The translations under genes were made by a program, and so were the position numbers. The notes beneath the pieces are model-generated. The model had not been told where the DNA came from. It was given only the letters and a program-made list of their open reading frames with translations, and did no database searches. Shown here piece after piece: positions 7,380 to 14,289 of a stretch of DNA of 31,147 nt; positions within the stretch are counted from its first letter, which is position 1, and every line of letters starts with the position of its first letter. The DNA comes from Nitrosotalea sp. (GTDB lineage: Archaea > Thermoproteota > Nitrososphaeria > Nitrososphaerales > Nitrosopumilaceae), in NCBI GenBank assembly GCA_031296345.1, contig JARLFW010000148.1, positions 1 through 31,147 on the forward strand. Reading direction: 5' to 3'.

Positions 7380-7988
7380 GTGGATTTTGTCAAAGAATTT
7401 GCGATATTTTTGCAAGAAAGCGGCGCAATCAAATTTGGAAATTTCAAGCTTTCTAGTGGAAAAGAAAGCGCGTATTATGTAGATCTGAGACTAGTACCAA
7501 GTTTCCCACACCAATTTAGAAAGATGGTAAAATCTCTTCAAAACTTGATATCAGAGAAAATAGGTTTAGATAATTTTGATTATATCGCATCAGTTCCAAC
7601 TTCAGGGCTTGTAATAGCATCTGCGTTGGCTATAGAAACTGTAAAGCCCCTAATTTACATCAGACAAAAGCCAAAGGACTATGGTACTGGTAGCCTCATA
7701 GAAGGAAAGATACCCATAGGATCTAAAGTAGTTCTAGTAGATGATGTTGGAACGACAGGTCATTCATTACTTAATGCTGTCAAGGTTCTAAAAGATGCCA
7801 AAATAGCAGTAGATTCTGCATTTATCATAGTCAATAGGCTTGAAGGTGCAAGGGAAAACTTGGAAAAAGAGAAAGTAAAACTGTATGAGATTACAGACAT
7901 ACTTGCAATTTCTAATGCTTTGTACGCTGAAAAAATTCTCGATGAACAAACTTTGAATAGAATTAAAAAACAGATGAATACAATATAA
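7380..7988 (+). CDS. pyrE: Orotate phosphoribosyltransferase
   Basis: A 202-residue enzyme starting at a GTG. It joins orotate to PRPP to make orotidine monophosphate in pyrimidine synthesis. Seen: FGNFKLSSGKESAYYVDLR (19-37), the orotate/PRPP loop start of the family; YIASVPTSGLVIASALA (69-84); IYIRQKPKDYGTGSLIEG (92-109), carrying the flexible-loop lysines and the 'yG' element; and the PRPP-binding motif VVLVDDVGTTGHSL (117-130). Length and order match archaeal PyrE. The GTG start is supported by a TATA-like element 26 bases upstream. PyrF is not nearby. Confidence 0.96.
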   Translation: MDFVKEFAIFLQESGAIKFGNFKLSSGKESAYYVDLRLVPSFPHQFRKMVKSLQNLISEKIGLDNFDYIASVPTSGLVIASALAIETVKPLIYIRQKPKDYGTGSLIEGKIPIGSKVVLVDDVGTTGHSLLNAVKVLKDAKIAVDSAFIIVNRLEGARENLEKEKVKLYEITDILAISNALYAEKILDEQTLNRIKKQMNTI

Positions 7989-8008
7989 CTTCTAACAGAT
8001 TTTCTAAA

Positions 8009-8572
8009 TTAGCTATCATATATCATTAGTTCTTTTTCTTCTAAAAGTGTATGCAGATTATTTACTGATCTGTAAACATCAGACTCTTTTTTTGCACCAG
8101 TACATACAAGTTTGCCAGACGCAAATAGTAGTAGTACAGTTTTAGGATCAATCATTCTATGTATTAATCCTGGAAATTGCTCTGGTTCATACATACTTCT
8201 TGGAAGACTTCTAGCAGCTTGTTCCAAATGTATTTTCCCACCAAGATTAGCAGATGCAACCATATTCTGGATTGTAATTACCGCATCTTTTTTTATTTTA
8301 ATTCCACCTTTTCTTAATTTTTGAACAACAGTTCTTACTGCAGCAATTGATTGTTCTTCTGATTTTGCTCCAGTACAAACCATTTTTCCAGAACTAAAAA
8401 TCAATGTTGCAGTTTTGGGCGACTTTATTCTAAACACTAACCCAGGAAATTGTTCAGGGTGATATTCAACATCAGGAAATGTTTGAGTTATAACATTAAG
8501 ATCAATTTTTTGATCAACAGAAGCTGAAGCCACAACATTTTCTATACTTACAATAGGTTTTGTTTGCGGCAT
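8009..8572 (-). CDS. tbp: TATA-box-binding protein (TBP)
   Basis: A 187-residue general transcription factor made of two direct repeats of about 90 residues. Repeat one holds IENVVASASVDQKIDLNVI, then EQFPGLVFRI and FSSGKMVCTGAKSEEQ; repeat two holds IQNMVASANLGGKIHLEQA, then EQFPGLIHRM and FASGKLVCTGAKKESD. The DNA-intercalating phenylalanine context (F-P-G-L and L-I-F-S-S-G / L-L-F-A-S-G) is intact. TBP binds box A and recruits TFB and RNA polymerase. The short C-terminal tail (ELMIYDS) is only weakly acidic. Its own promoter contains a near-ideal TATA box at the spacing expected for a leaderless transcript, so self-control is plausible. Confidence 0.97.
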   Translation of the reverse strand: MPQTKPIVSIENVVASASVDQKIDLNVITQTFPDVEYHPEQFPGLVFRIKSPKTATLIFSSGKMVCTGAKSEEQSIAAVRTVVQKLRKGGIKIKKDAVITIQNMVASANLGGKIHLEQAARSLPRSMYEPEQFPGLIHRMIDPKTVLLLFASGKLVCTGAKKESDVYRSVNNLHTLLEEKELMIYDS

Positions 8573-8591
8573 TTTCGTGGATATATATGCA

Positions 8592-8604
8592 CTTTATATA
8601 TACG
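8592..8604 (-). promoter_or_regulatory. TATA box of the tbp gene
   Basis: On the minus strand TATATATAAAGT is centred about 26 bases before the tbp ATG (8572), and a second AT repeat (8580-8588) lies between it and the gene. This is one of the best box A matches in the window and sits before the gene for the protein that binds it. Confidence 0.6.
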
Positions 8605-8662
8605 CTATAACATTTCTTGAAGACATTCTGTGTCAAATTTATCAAATTATTTCTAAGAGAGA

Positions 8663-8726
8663 GGCAGCTCAGACAAATGCCTTTACATCATCAGTTCAGT
8701 TATAACTCTGATTCTTCATTGCAGCC
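8663..8726 (-). ncRNA. Candidate C/D box sRNA (2'-O-methylation guide)
   Basis: Read 5' to 3' on the minus strand: stem GGCTGC (8726-8721), box C ATGAAGA (8719-8713), a 13-base guide (8712-8700), box D' CTGA (8699-8696), box C' TGATGA (8693-8688), a 15-base guide (8687-8673), box D CTGA (8672-8669), stem GCTGCC (8668-8663). The two stem arms pair at five of six positions with one T-T mismatch. Box C differs from RTGATGA at one base, but that base would face the U of box D and can pair with it. The total of 64 bases is typical for archaeal C/D RNAs. An AT-rich TATA-like element lies 26 bases upstream (8746-8760). The D'-C' spacing of two bases is short. Found by eye; targets not assigned. Confidence 0.45.
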
Positions 8727-8745
8727 AAATGAAGATAATTTACTG

Positions 8746-8760
8746 CTTATTTTAAAATTA
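8746..8760 (-). promoter_or_regulatory. TATA-like element before the sRNA candidate
   Basis: The minus strand reads TAATTTTAAAATAAG here, centred about 26 bases upstream of the predicted sRNA 5' end (8726). The surrounding DNA is also very AT-rich, so the box itself is weak evidence. Confidence 0.3.
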
Positions 8761-8877
8761 GTATATTAAAATGAAAATTTAGAAAATCACGATTATCGCT
8801 TGTTCTAGATCAGCATTTCACCAAAGAGGAAAAATGGTCATAATAGATACAGTATAACAACAAAAGGAACTAAATAG
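8761..8877. other. Rest of the tbp-tRNA gap; nothing recognised
   Basis: The space between tbp and tRNA(CAT) is 305 bases. Apart from the tbp promoter and the sRNA candidate, this part is AT-rich, has no frame that looks like a protein, no repeat and no clear hairpin. It must contain the end of the tRNA transcript on the minus strand. Confidence 0.5.
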
Positions 8878-8951
8878 TGGGCCCAAAGGGCTTCGATCCC
8901 TTGGCTCACCGGTTATGAGCCGGTTACTCTACCAAGCTGAGTTATGGGCCC
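8878..8951 (-). tRNA. tRNA with CAT anticodon (elongator Met, or Ile2)
   Basis: A 74-base cloverleaf on the minus strand: acceptor GGGCCCA pairing with TGGGCCC, then discriminator A; D stem ACTC/GAGT; anticodon stem ACCGG/CCGGT around the loop CTCATAA (anticodon CAT); T stem AAGGG/CCCTT. It is not an initiator: the first pair is G-C instead of A-U, and the anticodon stem lacks three stacked G-C pairs in the GGG/CCC order. CAT can read Met, or Ile AUA after agmatidine modification; the sequence alone does not decide. The T loop reads ATCGAAG instead of TTCRANY, so A replaces the usual T54. CCA is not encoded. No intron. Confidence 0.92.
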
Positions 8952-8975
8952 TACGAAAGAGCAAATTGAGATGCG

Positions 8976-8987
8976 CTATAAAATAGT
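8976..8987 (-). promoter_or_regulatory. TATA box of tRNA(CAT)
   Basis: The minus strand reads ACTATTTTATAG, centred about 30 bases before the tRNA 5' end at 8951. It lies between the tRNA and the stop of the upstream CADD-like gene, so the tRNA has its own promoter. Confidence 0.4.
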
Positions 8988-8993
8988 ATAGAG

Positions 8994-9632
8994 TTAGCAG
9001 TATGCATCGTAACAGCTATCAAGCAATAGATTTTGAGCTGCTAAGGATCTGTTGGCTGTTTCTACCAAATCATCCTCTTGTGACGCAGAAGTTTTTTCCA
9101 AGATTTTTCGCCAAAGAGCTGCATGTCTTATGTCAGCTTCTGCATGAAGTCTGAAATATTCTATTGCATCATCTTCTGACAAATCATAGAATTTTCTCAA
9201 TCCATCTATCTTTGATAAACTAATTTTTGGAATTTCTTGTTCTAATGCATACATTGCAGCAGCTCCACCCTCAAAGGAATTCATAAGACATGAAAGATTT
9301 GAAATGGCTTGTTTTGTTTTATCAAGACCAGCATAATTTCTTAGTTCATTTTGTGATACACCTAGTGCACTCGCAAATTTTACCCATGGTTCTATATGCT
9401 CAGATTCTTCATCTCTATTTGAAGCAATTTTGCTCTGAATTTCAGATGGGCTTTTCACCATAACTTTGTCTACAAATGAGGGAACTGCTTTTACTAATTG
9501 AAAGTATTCTTTTGAATAACCACTAAGAGATTCCATTGATAATTTACCTTCGCTCCACATGACATAGAATTTGTGCTTTAACAAACTCTGCTCTTCAATC
9601 ATATTGTCAATTCTTTGAATAAGAGAACTCAT
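8994..9632 (-). CDS. CADD/PqqC-like diiron oxygenase, probably for folate (pABA)
   Basis: A 212-residue all-helical protein from ATG 9632. The frame runs on to 9776, but the extension crosses the tRNA-Glu gene on the other strand and is not coding. It resembles the TenA/PqqC-fold CADD family. Candidate metal ligands: E75/E76, H79, E131 (in YALEQEIP), and H163-x3-D167-x2-H170, the last set spaced as in chlamydial CADD. The HKFYVMWSEGKL start (20-31) has a tyrosine (Y23) in the region where CADD keeps the tyrosine it consumes. CADD from Chlamydia makes p-aminobenzoate from its own side chain, and CADD-type proteins are known from ammonia oxidisers; a pABA role here is inferred. It lies between two tRNA genes. 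Confidence 0.75.
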   Translation of the reverse strand: MSSLIQRIDNMIEEQSLLKHKFYVMWSEGKLSMESLSGYSKEYFQLVKAVPSFVDKVMVKSPSEIQSKIASNRDEESEHIEPWVKFASALGVSQNELRNYAGLDKTKQAISNLSCLMNSFEGGAAAMYALEQEIPKISLSKIDGLRKFYDLSEDDAIEYFRLHAEADIRHAALWRKILEKTSASQEDDLVETANRSLAAQNLLLDSCYDAYC

Positions 9633-9716
9633 AGCTATTATCCAATTCGGGTAATAAAAAAATCTTTTGAATGGCTGCAAAAGGATTTTATGGATAACAA
9701 TTAGGATGCAAATTGG

Positions 9717-9810
9717 GCTCCAGTGGTGTAGACCGGTCAAGCATGGGGGACTTTCAATCCTCCGACCCGGGTTCAAATTCTCAATGATGAAAATCCCGGC
9801 TGGAGCACCA
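9717..9810 (+). tRNA. tRNA-Glu (TTC) with a T-loop intron
   Basis: Acceptor arm GCTCCAG (9717-9723) pairs with CTGGAGC (9800-9806), discriminator A at 9807, and CCA encoded at 9808-9810. The anticodon stem GGGGA/TCCTC holds the loop CTTTCAA with anticodon TTC (9753-9755). The T stem CCGGG pairs with CCCGG, but the T loop is split: TTCAAA (9772-9777) and T (9794) are separated by 16 bases. Removing these restores the loop TTCAAAT. The mature length is 75 bases plus CCA. A TATA-like element (around 9684-9692) is about 29 bases upstream. Gene finders that only allow introns next to the anticodon could miss or truncate it. Confidence 0.93.
9778..9793 (+). other. 16-base tRNA intron at position 59/60 with BHB motif
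   Basis: A bulge-helix-bulge can be drawn exactly. TTCA (9772-9775) pairs with TGAA (9787-9790) to make the four-base-pair central helix. The bulge AAT (9776-9778) lies on one side and AAT (9792-9794) on the other, and the outer helix is the T stem CCGGG/CCCGG. Cutting between bases two and three of each bulge releases 9778-9793 and joins A59 to T60. The inner stem is short (two pairs). Confidence 0.8.
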
Positions 9811-9862
9811 CTCTCAAAAGCATTAATATTCTAACCGTGATCTACAGTTGCTAGTGTAATTC

Positions 9863-10714
9863 TTGGATAGAAAGAATTTCGAGATAAATCCACTCATAAA
9901 AGACTTTGAAAGCTACATCAGTAAGGTCGATGATGCAATCAAGCAAGAATTAGAATTGTATTCTGCCTCAGAATTCTTTGAACCATTACAGTATGCCTTG
10001 GAAGGAGGAAAGAGGATACGACCTTTGATTCTCATTCTAGCAGCAGAAAGCATTGGAAAATGTGATGAAAATGCATATACCGCATCATGTGCTGTGGAAT
10101 TTTTACATACAGAATCTGTGATTCATGATGACATAATTGATAATGAAATTCTAAGAAGGAGAAAAGATCCTTTTCACATAAAATATGGATACAATACAAG
10201 CATAATAACTGGCGATTTCGTTCTTGGTCTGATTTTAAACATATCATCTCGTCTAGATAATGCAAGGATGGCAAGAGAGCTTGCAATTACTGCAATGATG
10301 ATGAGTGAGGGAGAAATGCTTGAAACTAGACTAGAGACAAGCGATGATGTAACTTTTGATGATTACGTAAAGGTCATGGAATACAAAACTGCTACTGCAT
10401 TTGAAGCAGCTGCAAAGATTGGAGCAATATTAGGTGGAGGTAATGAAGAACAAATCATGGCATTTGCAGAATATGGTAAGAACATGGGGATCGCATATCA
10501 GATCAGAGATGATTTACAAGATTGGAATAACGAAGATAAATTATTCAACATATTGATTAAGAAAAGTTCTGATCCGCGTATTGTATTTGATCGCATGGAT
10601 GAAATGCTAAAGAATTATGCCAGTAAAGCAAAGTCGGCGTTAAGAAAAATTAACGACAGTCCTGCAAGAATGAGATTGGAAAGTCTTCTAGACTTTACTA
10701 TGCTTAGTGTATAG
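9863..10714 (+). CDS. Polyprenyl (geranylgeranyl-type) diphosphate synthase
   Basis: A 283-residue trans-prenyltransferase starting at TTG 9863. It condenses IPP with allylic diphosphates to build the isoprenoid chains of archaeal lipids. Seen: GGKRIRPLILILAAE (48-62) with the IPP-binding arginines; the first aspartate-rich motif DDIID (89-93) in HDDIIDNEILRRRKD; ITGDFVLG (115-122); KTATAFEAAAKIGAILGG (175-192); and the second aspartate-rich motif QIRDDLQD (213-220). The usual GK-rich stretch after the second motif is reduced to WNNEDKLFNIL. The length is slightly short for the family. Product chain length cannot be told from this. Its stop overlaps the convergent nuoN stop by 11 bases. Confidence 0.9.
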   Translation: MDRKNFEINPLIKDFESYISKVDDAIKQELELYSASEFFEPLQYALEGGKRIRPLILILAAESIGKCDENAYTASCAVEFLHTESVIHDDIIDNEILRRRKDPFHIKYGYNTSIITGDFVLGLILNISSRLDNARMARELAITAMMMSEGEMLETRLETSDDVTFDDYVKVMEYKTATAFEAAAKIGAILGGGNEEQIMAFAEYGKNMGIAYQIRDDLQDWNNEDKLFNILIKKSSDPRIVFDRMDEMLKNYASKAKSALRKINDSPARMRLESLLDFTMLSV

Positions 10715-12191
10715 CTGGGAATCCGCTTAGAATAGGAACAGCTGATTTTGCAAATTGTATAACTGGATCTGGATATATTCCGATTCCTACAATGAAGATT
10801 ATTGAGAATATCATAACTGCGATTATTGATCTTGGTTCTTTTAGTCTCTTGTTTGATTCTCCTTCCTCAAAGTACATCTTTCTTATTATCCAACCATAGT
10901 AAGCAAGTGAGAGCGCACTGTTAAGAACTCCTGCCACGGCCAAATATGGAGCCCATGATAAAGTATGACCTGCATCTATTGCTGATCCAAATAACATTAG
11001 TTTACTCCAAAATCCATTAAGAGGTGGTACACCAGCTAACGCAAGTAATGAAATCGTAAGACCAAGTGCGGTAATAGGCATTCTTTTGCCAAGACCTTTT
11101 ATTTTCTCAATATGAGTTACACCAAGAGTTGTAACTATTCCTGCAACAGCAATGAATGCAGCAGCCTTCATTACAGAGTGATTCAAGATGTGGAATAACG
11201 AGGCTTGAATTCCAATTGGTGAAATAGGTGCTACACTAAGACCGATCAGAATGTATCCGGCTTGACCAATACTGGAATATGCAAGCATTCTTGTGAGGTT
11301 TCTCTGTTTTATTGCAGCCAAATTTCCTACGGTCATAGTCACTATAGCAATAATGGCAAGTGCAAATGCCCAGTGAAGATTTAGTGCTATTGCACCCATA
11401 ATTATCACCCTTAACACTGCTGCAAAGCCAGCTTTCTTTGTACCAGCTGCAAGCAATGCAGCAATTGTAGGTGGAGCTCCTTCGTATGTATCAGGCAACC
11501 ACATGTGGAATGGAACTAGACCAATTTTGAATCCAAAGCCAGCTATGAACATACCTACAGCTAAAATTGCAAGCGGTACCATGTCAGGACTGAGTTTTGA
11601 AAATCCTGTAATTACTTGTTCAATGTTAGTAGAACCTGTTAGACCATATGCAATCGAGATTCCATAAATTATTATTCCAGATGATAAAGCTCCAAACAAA
11701 AAGTACTTGATTGCTGCTTCATTTGATGAAGGATCCTTTTTGAGATATCCCGCCAAGACATATGTTGGAATGCTCATGAGTTCCCATGCTACGAACAACA
11801 TAACTAAATCAGTAGAGTATGCAATCAGTATCATTCCAATTGATGAAAGTAAAATTAGTGAATAGTATACAGCAGGATTTGCTCTTCCTCTCATGTAGTT
11901 AAATGAGCCAACTGTTGTCATTATTCCAACAATTAGCATCGCTATTGCAAAGAATGATCCAAATCTGTCATCAACAAGAACATTCTGTGAAAATATTGCA
12001 GATGGTGTAACGTTCTTGGCAAGTATTTGATAGATTACAACTCCAATTGCAGATAATAGCGCTCCAAAAGTTATAGCTCCGTAAAGTGAGGAACCTTTTT
12101 CTTTTCTTGCTACACTGATTACTGGAATTATTACTCCAACTGCTCCAAGTATTAGAGTTAACAAAATTGGTGTTGATGTGAATTCTATCAT
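10704..12191 (-). CDS. nuoN: Complex I subunit N (antiporter-like)
   Basis: A 495-residue polytopic protein, one of three Mrp-antiporter-like proton-pumping subunits of complex I. Seen: the TM5 glutamate in FVAWELMSIPTYVLAGYL, GLVPFHMWLPDTYEGAPPTIAALLAAGTKKAG with the TM7 lysine region intact, the discontinuous-helix region YSSIGQAGYILIG, a conserved histidine region HILNHSVMKAAAF, and GVPPLNGFWSKL, typical of NuoN. It is the last gene of the operon; the upstream nuoL stop is 10 bases before its start. About 14 membrane segments. Confidence 0.96.
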   Translation of the reverse strand: MIEFTSTPILLTLILGAVGVIIPVISVARKEKGSSLYGAITFGALLSAIGVVIYQILAKNVTPSAIFSQNVLVDDRFGSFFAIAMLIVGIMTTVGSFNYMRGRANPAVYYSLILLSSIGMILIAYSTDLVMLFVAWELMSIPTYVLAGYLKKDPSSNEAAIKYFLFGALSSGIIIYGISIAYGLTGSTNIEQVITGFSKLSPDMVPLAILAVGMFIAGFGFKIGLVPFHMWLPDTYEGAPPTIAALLAAGTKKAGFAAVLRVIIMGAIALNLHWAFALAIIAIVTMTVGNLAAIKQRNLTRMLAYSSIGQAGYILIGLSVAPISPIGIQASLFHILNHSVMKAAAFIAVAGIVTTLGVTHIEKIKGLGKRMPITALGLTISLLALAGVPPLNGFWSKLMLFGSAIDAGHTLSWAPYLAVAGVLNSALSLAYYGWIIRKMYFEEGESNKRLKEPRSIIAVMIFSIIFIVGIGIYPDPVIQFAKSAVPILSGFPAIH

Positions 12192-12201
12192 TTTCTATCT
12201 C

Positions 12202-14286
12202 CTAAATTAACAATAGGAATACTACTACGAGTATACCTACTCCAAAAATGTAAAGATATGATTGTGAAACTCCTGTTTGTGTTGCTTGCATTATTCTTGC
12301 ACCGCCAGCCATAGTTTTTTCTGGGATCACATTGAATCCTTCCAATACAAAATTCTCAAAGTATTTGTAAATACCTCTGGCAACGTATAATGGGCCCACT
12401 ACAAATGTCCAGTAGATCAATGCGTTAAGGTACCATCTGTTTAAGAAGAATTTGTGAATAGCATAGAAGAATATGTTTGAATTTACAAATTTTACAGGAT
12501 CTGCAAATCTTCCAATATAGAAAATATATCCTAGTACAAAACCAATCGCAAATGCAGACAGCGATGCCGTAAGAGCTATGGGATTAACGCCTTGTAGGAG
12601 TCCACCAAGTATTGATTGAGATTCTGTTGCGACTGTTCCCACATCAGATTTTATTCCAAATGTTGTTCCCAAGTAATTAACAAAGAGATCATGAATTTGG
12701 TGCTCAAATGCAAGACCCATTACACCTACTGCAATTGTTAACACAGCAAGTATTCCATATGGAACCCACATTGAAGGACTAGCTTCATGTATGTGATGTC
12801 CCTCTTTTTCCATTTCTTCAACATGTTTACTCTTATTTCCAAAGAAGACCAATCCTATCATTCTAGTCGTATAGAACGCAGTAATTACTGCAGTAATAAC
12901 TGCTATTGCAAATAGTGGTAGAGCCCAAGTATTTCCAGATTCATAAATTGCCCCAAAGATGGCATCCTTACTCCAGAAACCAGTAGTGATAAACGGAGCG
13001 CCCATTAATCCAAGACCTGCAGCCCACATGAAGGCATATGTTTTTTTCATGTATTTTCTAAGACCTCCCATGTCAGTCATGAATCTAGAACCTACAATAT
13101 GGAGAATGGAACCAGCTGCCATGAACAATGATGCCTTGAACATGGCGTGTGAAATCAAATGGAAGAATCCTGCAGTATAACCATCAACAAATTGTCTTGA
13201 AAGACCTGCAACACCAAGTGCCATCATCATATAGCCTATCTGCGAGCCAGTGGAATATGCAAGAACTTTCTTTATTTCAGGATGTACCATTCCTTGAGTA
13301 GCTAGAAGAAGTGCAGTTATTGCTCCAACCCAGGCAATTATCTCAAAGAATTGATCCATGTTAATTCCAATTGCTGCTAATGCAAAGAATAGAGGAGCCA
13401 ATCGTGCTACTAAAAATACACCAGCCTTTACCATTGTGGCAGCATGAATTAATGCTGATACTGCTGTAGGTCCTGTCATTGCCTCAAGTAACCACTCGTT
13501 TAATGGGAATTGTGCAGACTTTCCTATCGCACCGCCAAATAGCAAAACTGCAGCTGGAATTAGCAAGTGTTGTGCGGCCATGGTAGTAGCCCAACTAGTA
13601 TTTGCAGTTAATTCTCTAAATCCAAAAGTTCCTGCAAATGCAAAGATTAGAAACATTCCTGCTAGCATCATGACATCACCAACTTTTGTCATGATGAATG
13701 CCTTTATTCCTGAATGAGTAGGAGAATAGTAATCCATTAGACCAAGTACATGTCGTCCTTCAATTCCAACATGATCCTTCTTCTTGTCTTTATACCAAAA
13801 TCCTACCAATGCATATGATGCTAGACCTACTCCTTCCCAACCGAAGAAAAGTTGTAAGAAATTATCAGATAAAACAATAAGCTGCATAGAGCCCAAGAAG
13901 AATGCCATCCAGAAGAAGAATCTAGTAAGGTCTTTGTCTCCTTTCATGTAACCAGTACTATAGACAAAGATCAAAAATGAAATCCATCCAACAACATTAC
14001 TCATTATGACTGCTAGTGGATCCGCAAGTACTCCTGCCTTGATTCCAATTGATGATATCCAAGGAATTTGGTTGTGAATTTCGTGATTACCAAGAGCTCC
14101 TGGAAGAAGAGTTAAAGCTGAAACTGCACTTGCTAAAGCAAATGCTACAGCTACCCATCCTGTTGAACGCTTTGATACTTTTCCAAAAGCTGGAATTATC
14201 AGAGCTGCAGCAAAGGGCAATATCCAGATTCCCCATACTCTTAATGCGCTTAATCCAAAACCAAGATCAAAAGGTAAAATAGACAT
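12202..14286 (-). CDS. nuoL: Complex I subunit L (antiporter-like, with lateral helix)
   Basis: A 694-residue membrane protein, the distal proton pump of complex I. Seen: TM5 glutamate in LQLFFGWEGVGLASYALVG, FPLNEWLLEAMTGPTAVSALIHAATMVKAG with the TM7 lysine, and HLISHAMFKASLF. After the antiporter core it has a long extension ending in a final hydrophobic helix (LYIFGVGILVVVFLLLI), in the place of the lateral helix HL and its anchor. The stop is 10 bases from nuoN. A hydrophilic stretch near residues 490-510 (KHVEEMEKEGHHIHEA) lies between helices and is rich in His and Glu. It follows nuoM, so the M and L genes are in the reverse of the usual bacterial order. Confidence 0.96.
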   Translation of the reverse strand: MSILPFDLGFGLSALRVWGIWILPFAAALIIPAFGKVSKRSTGWVAVAFALASAVSALTLLPGALGNHEIHNQIPWISSIGIKAGVLADPLAVIMSNVVGWISFLIFVYSTGYMKGDKDLTRFFFWMAFFLGSMQLIVLSDNFLQLFFGWEGVGLASYALVGFWYKDKKKDHVGIEGRHVLGLMDYYSPTHSGIKAFIMTKVGDVMMLAGMFLIFAFAGTFGFRELTANTSWATTMAAQHLLIPAAVLLFGGAIGKSAQFPLNEWLLEAMTGPTAVSALIHAATMVKAGVFLVARLAPLFFALAAIGINMDQFFEIIAWVGAITALLLATQGMVHPEIKKVLAYSTGSQIGYMMMALGVAGLSRQFVDGYTAGFFHLISHAMFKASLFMAAGSILHIVGSRFMTDMGGLRKYMKKTYAFMWAAGLGLMGAPFITTGFWSKDAIFGAIYESGNTWALPLFAIAVITAVITAFYTTRMIGLVFFGNKSKHVEEMEKEGHHIHEASPSMWVPYGILAVLTIAVGVMGLAFEHQIHDLFVNYLGTTFGIKSDVGTVATESQSILGGLLQGVNPIALTASLSAFAIGFVLGYIFYIGRFADPVKFVNSNIFFYAIHKFFLNRWYLNALIYWTFVVGPLYVARGIYKYFENFVLEGFNVIPEKTMAGGARIMQATQTGVSQSYLYIFGVGILVVVFLLLI

Positions 14287-14289
14287 TTT

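Noticed and set aside
8639..8662. A further box C'-like TTGATAA downstream of the sRNA candidate, which would make it longer
   Set aside because: No box D follows it before tbp; the 64-base version is closed by its own stem.
8878..8951. tRNA(CAT) as initiator tRNA because of A54
   Set aside because: It lacks the A1-U72 pair and the three G-C pairs of the anticodon stem found in archaeal initiators.
9633..9776. Upstream extension of the CADD-like gene to 9776
   Set aside because: It runs antisense through the tRNA-Glu gene and promoter, and the added residues do not look like a protein domain; ATG 9632 gives the family's normal start.
9785..9791. A box C-like ATGATGA inside the tRNA-Glu intron, which could suggest an intron-encoded C/D RNA
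   Set aside because: The intron is only 16 bases, with no box D inside it; the match comes from the BHB helix sequence.
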